Assembly: GCA_023091735.1 (NCBI GenBank)
Contig: JALKBU010000294.1
Location: 1-51,038 of the forward strand
Origin: Trichomonas tenax
Taxonomy: Eukaryota; Parabasalia; Trichomonadida; Trichomonadidae
Direction: 5' to 3'
Length of the DNA stretch: 51,038 nucleotides
The notes beneath the pieces are model-generated. The model was not told where the DNA came from and did not search any database. It saw only the letters and a program-made list of their open reading frames with translations. Below, one piece after another: positions 38,501-47,345 of this stretch. The position numbers and the translations under genes are program-made. The stretch's first letter is position 1. Each line of letters opens with the position of its first letter.

Positions 38501-39350
38501 CCTGCTTTGGAGATTGACGCTTTAGCAATTTGAGGAACTCGTTGGAATCAGAATCAGTGTGATCGAAGGCCTCGAGAAGCTTCTTGTTGATCTCCATCTG
38601 TTTGTCGGCCTTTTCCACTGTCTTACTCACACGAGATTCGTAAGGTTGTGGAATTGAGAAAGATGATGACTCAATTGATGATGGAATGTTCTTTATTGGT
38701 GATTTCTTCTTCGTTGTGATACCAGGAACGATAAATGGGTTCTTTATTTCGTGATGTAATTCAGATTCTTCAGCAGAGTCCAAACCTTCACTGAAAAGCC
38801 TGGTTTGTGGCTTAGAGGATGAACTGATGCCAGAGAAGACGTTAGATTTAGAAGATTGAGAGATATTAAAAGATGGCATCGAAGATTCATCATTTGATGA
38901 TGTAGAAAGTGATGGAGTATTTTTAATGGCTGATGGATATCCAGGCTTCGCTGATGCTGGGCGCGAATAAGCACTGGCGTTTGCTTTTGTTGATGTTGAT
39001 GTCGTTCTTCGTGCTGATGCAGTTCTGTCTTCTTTTGGTGTTGTTTTCTTTGGATTTTGACCCCATTTTGGCCTGCTTGCGATTGTTAATTGAGATTCTT
39101 TTTTTGATTTCTCTTCAAGATAGTTTTCAAACTTCTTGTTGACTGTTTCCTGCTTTTTCTCCTTCGATGTCTTATCGGAAGATAGTTTTGATGAAGATCC
39201 GGAAAGTTTTTCCTTAGATTTCGTAGTTCCCTTCGATTTTACTGAGGAACTAGTCGATCTAACCGGGCCAATTTCGAAAGGCGGGTTTTTGGCACTGAAT
39301 TTGTTGTTCTTAATATGAACGAAGCGTGAATGAACACCTCTGTCGCTCAT
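35559..39350 (-). CDS. Giant disordered acidic Ser/Pro/Lys-rich protein
   Basis: 1263 residues in one frame with no recognised fold. Residues 1-130 are basic Ser/Thr/Lys-rich (MSDRGVHSRFVHIKNNK). A coiled coil occurs near 315-345 (YEKILQRVDKLEKALAEL). From about 360 onward, runs of Asp/Glu alternate with Ser-Pro-Lys-Gln motifs (SPPKQ, SPKKxSP), offering dozens of proline-directed and casein-kinase-2 phosphorylation sites. The C-terminus ends LKSYGINYDFSDEEDDDDL. Such composition occurs in nuclear, cytoskeletal and spindle-associated scaffold proteins; none can be named. The length of open frame and the well-formed start make it a real gene. Confidence 0.75.
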   Translation of the reverse strand: MSDRGVHSRFVHIKNNKFSAKNPPFEIGPVRSTSSSVKSKGTTKSKEKLSGSSSKLSSDKTSKEKKQETVNKKFENYLEEKSKKESQLTIASRPKWGQNPKKTTPKEDRTASARRTTSTSTKANASAYSRPASAKPGYPSAIKNTPSLSTSSNDESSMPSFNISQSSKSNVFSGISSSSKPQTRLFSEGLDSAEESELHHEIKNPFIVPGITTKKKSPIKNIPSSIESSSFSIPQPYESRVSKTVEKADKQMEINKKLLEAFDHTDSDSNEFLKLLKRQSPKQEKKEKSPKEKSPKQEKAGKLEISEPIAYSANDDLAISYEKILQRVDKLEKALAELSGKKSQDEIQFTQPEAEPKRNSPPAKHHKAPILESDDTEEEEIIEEPPKPISKKSSNTSSKSSEKKQPSPPKQQEKPQSPVNKPTASPKKVSPLKSQTSNKKPSYSNPKSPSIAHPSDIFMDDSEDSTQEEDEVKQKPVINDTKYLLESIKEHLSHNSFSPLSAKHKVEADGDSSDDVSNPMDQFPQKQHSLSPEKKHRSFESEEDSDDEGESDEEVFVEEKAPPVTVTPSSPSQQRNSPQRSPQKKPLPQVVAQPKSTFVPEKVSPQQKQSPQPPPVMSFKTPQSSSESREEEEEDDVEIPQPRIVPQKFTSPPRAVKAPSPKKETPSEELMLKPKSPEKTTSPPKKNDTFSSFMKKYAGIDVDDDDDEEEEEEEVIKKPVSKPQPQIQPKRGSYAFKFDSDESEQDQEEDQKKQIFDFEGSQEEETPDMKQKELKTPRIYDSDDSSENIEQPIPVPSPRAYRKKEDDDDVPTMPISKRGVFGMSSSDDALQKRTSPPVAKSILPPDSVDSANSDLKENSDLKEEDKENSDEEDEEEEEPRPYKATPRPPPQIKKFIIDSDDSDEESEAPPQPRSPERLANIRFDQNEPSSDSNEAVEYSEPPMKISAEIKQSPPKEASSARKNFHFEFSSEEDKEGSSTKKFAFGADDVDSDDDVPPATGAMSPMRQRPAMDIPEEEESEEAPKKPFSPIDSTKRRLLDLNLGFESSSEEEDSKEPVFVSRRDPQSSVPRNFTNIQPSATPKQSAYDEDDEEESNDEEVHPIKKQVSKPFQDVHAEEESSDDDIDQFLVTPANQVYSMKKIVQSLGEEEEEEEEDAPLIIPTKGNSFQKPPPKQESESDDEDLEEFKKKLQSFKQASPKQSTPKQSPPSKVSAGKHPVDVDDEEEEEEEVHSSSKKLDRDFMEKLKSYGINYDFSDEEDDDDL

Positions 39351-40010
39351 CTTTGATGCCGTTTACAAATTCATTTTTTTGTTTTGTTTATTCATATTAT
39401 CTCACATATAGATAGACATCGATCTATTTCCTCATATTAACATAGAAAAACAGCCTTATAATGAAATTCTTCATGATAATTTGTAATTTGATTTTCAACT
39501 TTTACATATTCGTTATCGCATTGTTAAGGGTATGTATTTTATTCGATAAAGTTTAAGATAGCAACATTTCGTGCATCATCAATCAATGGTGTCTTACTCT
39601 ACACCTCATATGAATGCCAATCTATAGAGAACATCAATTAGTTTAATTTCAAGAAATGAAATCCATAATTTATCGTTTTTACTTGAGAGAATATATTTTG
39701 ATTTAGTTGGGAACCAGTTAAATCACATGAATGCTACATATACAAACTATGCACATAGATAAAATAGCATTATGTTGTATATCTGTATCAAGAAATTGTT
39801 TGTCAAAATTTTTAGGAAAATAAACAGATCAAGATAGCAATAAGAAAGGCAAAAATATCAATGCCTTTAGAGGAAAGAGATTATATAAATCATATTTAAA
39901 TTCTTTTCACTCATGATTTTGCTTTTGAAATATAATTTGCCATTTGACAATTTACAAATCAAAATAGGGTCTCGAAACAAAATAAAGGGGAATATATACG
40001 TTATTCAAAA
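39351..40010. other. AT-rich divergent gap
   Basis: No gene. AGGGT and AGGGG boxes at about 39966-39990 precede the coiled-coil gene. They are in the opposite orientation to the ACCCTAT element before other genes. Confidence 0.35.
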
Positions 40011-40928
40011 ATGCTCGAAAAGTCGAATCTCCCTTCGCTAAGGAAAGGCGGCGGCGAATCGAGAACAACACTGGGAGCGGCAAATTTGTCATCCTCAATT
40101 TTCTCGCGCTCAAGAAGATCAACTTCAAGTCTTCTTTCAATGGGGAGTGATCAACAATCTTCTGGATCATCGATGAAAGGTAAAAATCAGTTCAAACCTG
40201 TTTCATATTTCACTGAAAAATTAATATCGCCATCAGCTGATGTCGTACGTAAATTTAATTCAATTCAAAGAAAATATAAAACAACAATTTCAGCATTTAT
40301 TTCGGAAAAAGCACAGATTAAGATATCAATGGAAAGAGAGCGAGCTCATATTGATACACTGATCCAAGAAAATGAAGAAAGAGAAGCAAATATTCGCGAA
40401 ACATTGGAAGTCCTCAGGTCTTCCAATAAATCACAGAAGGTTAGATCCAAGCCACCATCTATTGAGCAGCTCCGTAAGATTGCTAACACAATCATGAGAG
40501 AAGGACTTAAATTCAAGAAACTTTCTGAAAACCAGCAAAGAATTGATAAGGAAACTGTTGGCGCTGAAATAAATGAAGATAAACTCGATTTGAACCAAAA
40601 TCTTGGCGATGATTCTTCATATGATAAAGTCATGGAATTGCAAAGAAAGAAGCTGTCAACAATAGTTTTCCAGAATGAAAACTCTAAAATCAAACTCGAA
40701 ACTACAATGTCTAACCGTGATATGCTTAACAGAGTTATTTTCGATCATAACACTAACAAAGAAGCATTAAAACTGAAAATGGAATCACTCACAGCAGATG
40801 GAAAGAAGCTTGTATCAGAATTCGAAAATAAACTGAATCAATATGCGAGAATTCTCGGAGAACTTAAATGGAAGAACGAAGTTGTCAAAGAATGTAATGC
40901 TATCGCGAAGCTTCCAAAAGGATCTTAA
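40011..40928 (+). CDS. Coiled-coil protein, unknown
   Basis: 305 residues. A basic Ser/Gly-rich head (1-60) is followed by several heptad-rich segments (about 78-135, 155-190, 215-300), with no membrane segment or enzyme motif. A conserved-looking block, SIEQLRKIANTIMREGLKFKKL, sits between coils. A structural or flagellar role is plausible but not shown. No family recognised. Confidence 0.65.
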   Translation: MLEKSNLPSLRKGGGESRTTLGAANLSSSIFSRSRRSTSSLLSMGSDQQSSGSSMKGKNQFKPVSYFTEKLISPSADVVRKFNSIQRKYKTTISAFISEKAQIKISMERERAHIDTLIQENEEREANIRETLEVLRSSNKSQKVRSKPPSIEQLRKIANTIMREGLKFKKLSENQQRIDKETVGAEINEDKLDLNQNLGDDSSYDKVMELQRKKLSTIVFQNENSKIKLETTMSNRDMLNRVIFDHNTNKEALKLKMESLTADGKKLVSEFENKLNQYARILGELKWKNEVVKECNAIAKLPKGS

Positions 40929-41182
40929 TCTTTTCACTAATAAATTGTTTGTTTTATATGATTTCGTGTCAAGTAGTTCAAATGTAGCAACATTTAAATT
41001 TATTTTTATCTGTTAGCTATCAAAGTTCCACATTTAAAACTTGAGATTTTGTCCATATTGAGATTTTTATAGAATAACAAGAATATAAATTTTATAACTC
41101 TATATAAGCATTGGCTGTAGTAAGAAGATGATTGAAACACAAAATTAATTTTTTTGATAAATCAAATTAGATTTGATTAATT

Positions 41183-41494
41183 TCATTCATCATCGGACTT
41201 TTGTTCCTCTTTGTTTTCCTCCTCCTTTGGTTGTTCTTCTTCCTTCTTTGTCTTAATATAGTTAATATGAAGCTCATCCATTATAGATTTGGCTTTGTAG
41301 ACTCCTTCTATCGTAGCCTTTTGGAAAGCAGCCTCTCTTGGCCTATCGTAATTGATATCTTCAATAATTGGTGCTGTATCAAGCGAAATTTGGAGATTTT
41401 GAATAAAATGCTGTTGCGGATCGATATTCTTGCCTCTGAGAACTTCAAGTTTCTGACTGAGAATTCTCTGAGACTCTTCTGGAGTTAAACTCAT
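41183..41494 (-). CDS. Minimal EBP2-like rRNA-processing protein
   Basis: 103 residues. FIQNLQISLDTAPIIEDINYDRPREAAFQKATIEGVYKAK matches the EBP2 core (WVxxLxVTxxxxPxI...DDFxREMxFYxQAxxAVxxA), followed by the helix SIMDELHINYIKTKK where EBP2 has LxxLxVPxxRPxDYFAEM. Family members have about 300-430 residues, with acidic N- and basic C-terminal regions. Here only the core plus a Glu/Lys tail remains. EBP2 acts in 60S assembly in the nucleolus. TTTGACACGTAAA and TTTGCCATATAAA lie 30-60 bp upstream. Confidence 0.55.
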   Translation of the reverse strand: MSLTPEESQRILSQKLEVLRGKNIDPQQHFIQNLQISLDTAPIIEDINYDRPREAAFQKATIEGVYKAKSIMDELHINYIKTKKEEEQPKEEENKEEQKSDDE

Positions 41495-42100
41495 TTTTTA
41501 TAAAAAATGTCTTGAAAATTGCTTTTTGACACGTAAAATAAATTATTTGCCATATAAACTATATATTTTGACACATATCATTCTTTATATTAAAACAATT
41601 ACAATCAGTGACACACTTACAATTCTCTTATCATTGGCTCTAAGCTACTTGCATTTATGATATTGAAGAGATTAAACATGATTTTAAATATGAGATAAAA
41701 AATGTTCAGTCTGAATGAATTATTCACACTCGTAGCTATCATGATTGAGTTTGTCGAGATTACAGTATATATGATGTTTGCTAATGACATTTAAATCATA
41801 AACAAATAATGAAACATTAGTGAGCTTTTTAGACAACTGCAAATCGATTCCATGAGAAGTGAATATTGTTGCATCTGGTTTATCAATGTTAAACACAAGA
41901 ATTGAAATATGAATAATTTCAATATTGGAAATAAAGTGCTCATATTTGTGTGTTGATATTATACAATGCGGTTAAAGAATAACAATCATCATTTATAACA
42001 CAATGAATACGCAAAAGAAAATTTCAAGTTTTGATATTGATTTAGATAGAATACAAATTGGAACTAACTGTGTTGCAAATCAGAAATTATCTTCAATACA
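41495..42100. other. AT-rich spacer
   Basis: Three promoter-type motifs at about 41525-41580 belong to the EBP2-like gene. Nothing further until the cyclase relic. Confidence 0.4.
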
Positions 42101-42119
42101 CAACGCTTGTAAATACCAA

Positions 42120-43440
42120 AGTCTCAACAGCCAATTAGTTTACTTGAGAATGATGTAATTAAAAAAGCAGGTGAATTCCATAACACACTCAACAGCGAAT
42201 ACGCACATAACTTCACTCATATTGCCGAAGAACATATACTGCCGCTTTGTCATAGAACATCAGCGAGAACTGCTGAGATAATTGAAGAAACTTATGTTTC
42301 AAACTTCAATTTCATTAATGCATTTCTCATTTGTGCATTCATTTTGATTATTACCAATCTCACAATTTCGCTTTCTTATTCCAATTTATTTCAACACAAG
42401 CTATTCTTTAATCAATAATTTCATCCAAATACTTCCAATAGATCTTAGAATAGCTTGTGTTGAAATAAATTGCAATGAACCAAGAAATGTTAGGACTCTT
42501 TAGTTCGAAAAAAAATGTCATTATCTAAATCAATCGTTTTGGGTGTCATTGAATCAATAATCATCACCACGCAGGCAGAAATCATTGAAATTTTCAATTC
42601 AAGTGTTTTAAAAAACTTAGGAATGACTCTAGATCAATTACTTGGGCAGAATGCAACAAACTTTTTATCACTTGATGATACCAAAAAAAGTCAAAGATCA
42701 AATTGATTTTTGGGATGATCACGTTAAACTAATGAATGGCAGTGGGCACTTCGTTCCTTTCATTATGTCAATGAAAAACAATGATGGACAAAACTCTTTC
42801 GTTTATATTCTTAGAAATGAAAGTGAAGAAATAAAGAAAAGATAAGACGCTGAAATTGCTAAAAGCAAATCAGAAAAGCTTCTTTATCAGATACTTCCTA
42901 AGAACACCACCACCAGACTCAATAGAGGAGAGAAAGATATATCATTCAACATTCCTCTATTGAGAGATTTTTCGAAATATTAACATCGCAAGAAATAGTG
43001 ACGAATTTAAGTCTCATTTTCGCAACATTAGACAGAATTCTTGCTAAGTTCCCTCAGATAACGAAAATAAAGCTCATTGGTGATGCCTACATGGTTGCTG
43101 CAGGTTTGGTCCAGGATCCAGGAGATAATTCAATGAAACATGCAAAAGATGCAATAATAGGCTGCTACAAATGCATTAAAGTGATAGAATGAGGAGATCA
43201 ACAATGTGCTATGTTCATCACTCGAAGTTCGTGCTAGAATCAATAGCGGAGGAGCTTTGATTGGTGGTGTCATCGGTAATAAAAGAATAACATTCGATAT
43301 ATATGATGATATAATGAATGTTGCTGCAAGACTTCATTCAACAGATCTCCCAGGATGAATACATATATCACTAACGACAAAAGAACTCGTTGAAGGAGTA
43401 AATATATCTCAAAGGAACAAACAATATCTTAAGTGGCGCT
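42120..43440 (+). pseudogene. Receptor-type class III nucleotidyl cyclase pseudogene
   Basis: Pieces in different frames line up in the order expected of trichomonad receptor cyclases. They are an extracellular/helical part (LLENDVIKKAGEFHNTL), a transmembrane helix (INAFLICAFILIITNLTISL, about 42315-42375), a PAS domain (GVIESIIITTQAEIIEIFNSSV, about 42540-42835), a linker (SEKLLYQILPKN), and catalytic-domain pieces: TKIKLIGDAYMVAAGL (about 43050-43105), RARINSGGALIGGVIGNKRITFDI and DDIMNVAARLHSTDLPG (about 43228-43355). The segment holding the first metal-binding Asp and several other parts are missing, and stops and frameshifts abound. It cannot make an active cyclase. A 26-bp inverted repeat lies inside it. 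Confidence 0.85.
42382..42472. repeat. Perfect 26-bp inverted repeat inside the cyclase relic
   Basis: Arms 42382-42407 and 42447-42472 are exactly complementary over 26 bases, with a 39-nt loop. It lies just after the encoded transmembrane segment. It may record a template-switch mutation, or be a hairpin RNA source against cyclase transcripts. Confidence 0.85.
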
Positions 43441-43550
43441 GAAAACTTTGCTTCAAGAATATTATTTAAATAATATGGAAGCATAATTAATATTGGTAAA
43501 TATTGCGATTAGTATAATTATCAAACAAACATAATATCAATTTAAATAAT

Positions 43551-44918
43551 CTATAAAAAACAATTGATAGAAGTTGAACTAATATGAATATTTGCGTCTG
43601 CAACTTTCGCCCAATTTCTAATTATAGGACCATCTGAAAGAGAAAATCCAATGTTAAGCATCTGGGTGTTCATTTGGGCGATTGTTTGCGTTGATCTTGA
43701 TGACATTTCAACAACTTTCCTTACGAAACGATTGAAAATCTTTTTGAATTGGACAGACAACAACAAAACAATGACTGAAGAAGTGTGATCATTGAAATTA
43801 GTCTTCTCTTTAAGCAAAATGGAATCGGGGGGAACTATATATCCTTCGAACTTCATGGAATCTAAATACAAGAAAGAACCAAGTGGATCCTTTTGGCCAT
43901 CGAAATCAGAGCCAACAATAATCTGCGGAATTTTCGTTCTATTTCCGATGTCAACAACTGGAAAAGAAACACCATAAGGACATAGCGCCGATATCTTCTT
44001 CGATACTGAAGCGTATTCCTTCGGATTTGATGAAAGAACATATAAAGAATGACCAGAAAATAGAGTGAATAAGCAATTATATATAACTTTGCTTTTGACG
44101 ATTTCATTGAATTTCTTACAATCATCAGACAGTGCAGCGCTCATTAAATTACTTGTTGCCGCAGAAGCTTTCCAAATTGTGCTCGTTAAAGTTAAATCTG
44201 TTGGTAAAGAGTTCACAAAGCCTACTAAACTGGCTTTGATATCTTCAAATCGCGTTAGCATTAATATTGGACGTAATTCATTGCGAATTTCAACGAAGAA
44301 ATAAGGATCTCTTTGAATCGCTTCTTCTTCAGGAGCAGCTTCAACACCAACTTTCTTTAGCGTGCTTTCCAACTCTCCGAGCTTAGATTCAAGCAATTTC
44401 ACAGAATCAGGCTGCATTTTCATAACTTTGTGAAGAGAAGCTGCATACACTGAAATTTCCTTTGGAAACAGTTCTGCTGCAGCATCTTGTAAATAAACTG
44501 CATAAGACATGAATTTTTCATAAAGATTCGAATAAATATTTTGAATAATTTCAGGTGTTCGATTTGCAAGCACCAAAACGATAGTTCTCGAGAATCCTCG
44601 GGCTTCAGTGTCTGGTATTGATATATAAATTGCTATAAAATGAGTTCCCATATATTCAGATTTAATTACTGTTGGTTTTGGTTTATATTGTGAATTTCTG
44701 AGATCTGTTGGAAAGTTTACAACGTAAAGCATGAACTGATGTAGATCAGAAATGGCATTTGAAGGGAGATCCCAAATAATTTTTGGTTCTGAGCTCTGCG
44801 GGAACTCAAAAAGACCGATGTAATAAGGAATACTCGCTTCAAAGAGACTTTGCAAATGTTTCGTAATCAAAAGATGTGGTGAAGACATTGTTCGCTGGGT
44901 CAAGTTCACCATGCTCAT
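43551..44918 (-). CDS. Folliculin/SMCR8-like longin-DENN protein
   Basis: 455 residues from the Met at 44918 (44912 or 44888 are alternatives). The frame reaches 44999, but that extension contains the promoter-type TTTACATGACA (44950-44960). An N-terminal longin-like domain (about 15-150) contains HFIAIYISIPDTEARGFSRTIVLVLAN. This resembles the folliculin/SMCR8 hallmark in which a D-x-x-ARG-F/Y-x-R element precedes a strand. A helical segment (EIIQNIYSNLYEKFMSYAVYLQDAA) follows, as in SMCR8. The C-terminal half is mixed alpha/beta, consistent with a DENN module. FLCN and SMCR8 regulate Rag/Rab GTPases and TORC1 at lysosomes. The match is divergent; the call is moderate. Confidence 0.5.
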   Translation of the reverse strand: MSMVNLTQRTMSSPHLLITKHLQSLFEASIPYYIGLFEFPQSSEPKIIWDLPSNAISDLHQFMLYVVNFPTDLRNSQYKPKPTVIKSEYMGTHFIAIYISIPDTEARGFSRTIVLVLANRTPEIIQNIYSNLYEKFMSYAVYLQDAAAELFPKEISVYAASLHKVMKMQPDSVKLLESKLGELESTLKKVGVEAAPEEEAIQRDPYFFVEIRNELRPILMLTRFEDIKASLVGFVNSLPTDLTLTSTIWKASAATSNLMSAALSDDCKKFNEIVKSKVIYNCLFTLFSGHSLYVLSSNPKEYASVSKKISALCPYGVSFPVVDIGNRTKIPQIIVGSDFDGQKDPLGSFLYLDSMKFEGYIVPPDSILLKEKTNFNDHTSSVIVLLLSVQFKKIFNRFVRKVVEMSSRSTQTIAQMNTQMLNIGFSLSDGPIIRNWAKVADANIHISSTSINCFL

Positions 44919-45281
44919 TTTAACTGACACTTTACAAATTTTCTTGACATTTACATGACATATTTTGATCTCAAACTTTTCAACCTCGAAACAACTCAAT
45001 CCAATAATATATTTACATCCAGTATCTTAATTTTACATCCATATTAAATATGCACTAAATGATATCAAAAAATTAATCATTTATCAAAATTATAACCAAC
45101 ATACAATATAGTATTTCAATTTTCTATATTTATACTACAGGGCTGCTTTTTAATGAATTAAAAAATTTCATAATTTCAAAACACCAATATTTATATTGTG
45201 GTTCAATCAACTATTGGATAGATAACATAAATTACAATTTATGAGTTCAAACAATTTAATATTATAAAACTCCGTATAAAT
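44919..45281. other. AT-rich gap with promoter-type motif
   Basis: TTTACATGACA at 44950-44960 belongs to the FLCN/SMCR8-like gene. The rest is AT-rich spacer. Confidence 0.4.
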
Positions 45282-46064
45282 CTATATGTATGGGATGTTA
45301 TAAGAAATAATATTGCCAAGAAGTTTTTTGAAGTCGGGATCATCACTTGACGGTAGTTGAATAAAATTGAGATCCGTATTTTTCATTAACTGTGCTCTTT
45401 GTGGATATTTAAGTCTAAAAAGCTCTCTGTCTTTGATATTTCCAATATAAGCTAATGAAGTGTATTGGAATAAATTGTTTGTTTCTTCTAATGCGGTTTT
45501 ATTCTTTTGCAATTGATGATCTTGGTATTTTGTAAGAAAATTGATCAATTCCATACCAGAATGAAGTCCTAGATTAGGTTGAGAAATAACTTTTTCGAGC
45601 AACTTTGGTGGTATATCAAGAAAATTAGGGAACTGCTTCATCAAGCCAAAGAATGTCGCTGAGAACGTAACAAACTGTTCAGTTCTTTGTGAAATCAAAA
45701 ATCGAATTGTTGTATTTATTTTATTTGCAGCAAGGTACAAATACATACAATCCTCGACAAGTGGAGTAATTCCTAGCTCAAAACTAATATCTAATATTTT
45801 TCTAATATTTGTTGGCGTAATGTTAATCGATTTTCCGTATAAATAATCAGTAATAAGTCGACATATACTGTCAGGAAAATTTTTTATAGTATAAGATGTC
45901 GCAGTAATATCATCATCCAAAGTTTTATGAATCGAAGAACAAAGAAGACTTGCATTTACTTTAAGAACGGGGTATTTTTGATTATTTGATATAATGTTGA
46001 AGTCCGGTTTCATTGTTGAATCAGTAATTATGAGCTCATCAGGTGGTTTAGAAGGCAAATACAT
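45282..46064 (-). CDS. BTB/POZ-type protein of a trichomonad family
   Basis: 260 residues. The N-terminal 110 form a BTB-like fold: a DFNII-x-x-NQKYPVLKVNASLLCSSI lead with pre-loaded target strand and helix, then TATSYTIKNFPDSICRLITDYLYGKSINITPTNIRKILDISFELGI. The last helices match the BTB signature for strand B and helices A4-A5. A helical BACK-like region follows (about 110-190), then a tail. BTB proteins serve as dimerising adaptors, often for cullin-3 ligases. TTTTACATGACAAAA (46084-46098) lies 20 bp before the start. Confidence 0.65.
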   Translation of the reverse strand: MYLPSKPPDELIITDSTMKPDFNIISNNQKYPVLKVNASLLCSSIHKTLDDDITATSYTIKNFPDSICRLITDYLYGKSINITPTNIRKILDISFELGITPLVEDCMYLYLAANKINTTIRFLISQRTEQFVTFSATFFGLMKQFPNFLDIPPKLLEKVISQPNLGLHSGMELINFLTKYQDHQLQKNKTALEETNNLFQYTSLAYIGNIKDRELFRLKYPQRAQLMKNTDLNFIQLPSSDDPDFKKLLGNIISYNIPYI

Positions 46065-46406
46065 TTTGGTAGAAATTTGTTTTTTTTACATGACAAAATG
46101 ATTTTATAGTCACCAAAATCAGGCTATATTAATGTCATTAATCAGATATAACTTTGTATATCCAATAACTTCATTATTAAGAATAATTACGACTCGCAAA
46201 TCAATGGAAATAAACAAAATAATTAAAATATATCAAATATTCAAATAGGATTCAATGTATAGATTTCACTATTTGTTAAAAGAAAGATAATATGTAGTAT
46301 TTGTAATAAATCGCATAAATATATTTTTTTGAAATATATAAACAATAAAGACAAACAAGAATAGTTAACAACAATATAATATAAAGAACAAAATGTATAG
46401 ATTGAG
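46065..46406. other. AT-rich gap
   Basis: Contains the promoter-type motif of the BTB gene and AT-rich spacer; no gene. Confidence 0.4.
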
Positions 46407-47006
46407 TTAAAACCAACCAAGATCATCAGAAAGAGTTGATTTTTCATACACATCGATCTTTGTGCAATCATCATGATATTTCTCCTTTATGTATTCTATT
46501 TCATAAGTAGGAAGTGGCTCATGATATGACATTTTTGGCTGAGATAAATAAATCGAGAAAGATTTTGGCAATTCAACTGCATTTACAATAAAATTGTCAT
46601 GCAATGGTAGTTTCAAATCTGAATAAACTTTATTGATCGAATATTTTGGGATAGCTAATGAACAAAAGCTTTTGTAACTTTTTTCATTTAAAATCTGAGA
46701 TGATTCAGGTTCTTCTGTTGATTGGATATGTACTGAATCAATTGTTGATGCTTTGAATCGAATTCGTATTTGCTGAATCAAAATATAGCAAGCGGAAGGT
46801 AAAAATATTAAAAGATTTGAGTAAATGAAGCATCTGTATATAAAAGAAACGTAATTTGATGAAGGTTTTATATCAATATTTTCTATAATTTCCTCTTGTT
46901 GCATAATTAGTTTCTCATACAACGGTTTTTCACCAGAAAGCAGCATCCCGTAGTACTCATAGTGCTGATTCTGCTTATTGGCGAAAAAAATAAGGAAAAT
47001 GAACAT
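46407..47006 (-). CDS. Small single-pass membrane protein, unknown
   Basis: 199 residues from the Met at 47006, chosen because AAAAGTGACAAA abuts that ATG; the frame extends to 47021. A short hydrophobic N-terminus (MFIFLIFF) may be a signal or part of one. A stronger membrane segment, YRCFIYSNLLIFLPSACYILI, is near residues 57-78, followed by a basic stretch (QQIRIRFK) and a soluble tail of about 115 residues. Codon use is AT-rich. It shares a 66-bp divergent promoter with the dynein light chain. No family recognised. Confidence 0.5.
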   Translation of the reverse strand: MFIFLIFFANKQNQHYEYYGMLLSGEKPLYEKLIMQQEEIIENIDIKPSSNYVSFIYRCFIYSNLLIFLPSACYILIQQIRIRFKASTIDSVHIQSTEEPESSQILNEKSYKSFCSLAIPKYSINKVYSDLKLPLHDNFIVNAVELPKSFSIYLSQPKMSYHEPLPTYEIEYIKEKYHDDCTKIDVYEKSTLSDDLGWF

Positions 47007-47072
47007 TTTGTCACTTTTCAATAAGTCTAAAAAGTGACTAAAACCGTTTATTTCACGGTTTTTTAATATCTA
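47007..47072. promoter_or_regulatory. Compact divergent promoter with 8-bp hairpin
   Basis: The 66 bp between the two starts hold GTCACTTTT/AAAAGTGAC motifs on both sides (about 47010-47038) and a perfect hairpin AAAACCGT/ACGGTTTT (47040-47047 and 47055-47062) ending 10 bases before the dynein light chain ATG. The hairpin would lie at the 5' end of that mRNA. Confidence 0.45.
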
Positions 47073-47345
47073 ATGTCAACCGATAAGCGCGCCGTCGTCA
47101 AGAACGTTGATATGTCCGATGAAATGCAGCAGAAGGCCATCGACACAGCTATCCAGGCCCTTGATTCCTTCAACATCGAGAAGGACATTGCCTCATACAT
47201 CAAGAAGGAATTCGACAAGACATACAACCCAACATGGCACTGCGTTGTCGGCCGTTCGTTTGGTTCCTTCGTCACTCACGAAACCAAGCACTTCATTTAC
47301 TTCTACATCGGCCAAGTTGCCGTTCAGCTCTGGAAGTGTGGTTAA
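47073..47345 (+). CDS. DYNLL: Dynein light chain LC8
   Basis: 90 residues, the canonical LC8 length. The family core is intact: [59 protein letters not shown] and the terminal strand [11 protein letters not shown]8 dimers bind the dynein intermediate chain and many other partners, and are subunits of axonemal and cytoplasmic dynein. Coding is strongly C-ending like L10a, indicating high expression. Stop TAAA. Confidence 0.97.
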   Translation: MSTDKRAVVKNVDMSDEMQQKAIDTAIQALDSFNIEKDIASYIKKEFDKTYNPTWHCVVGRSFGSFVTHETKHFIYFYIGQVAVQLWKCG

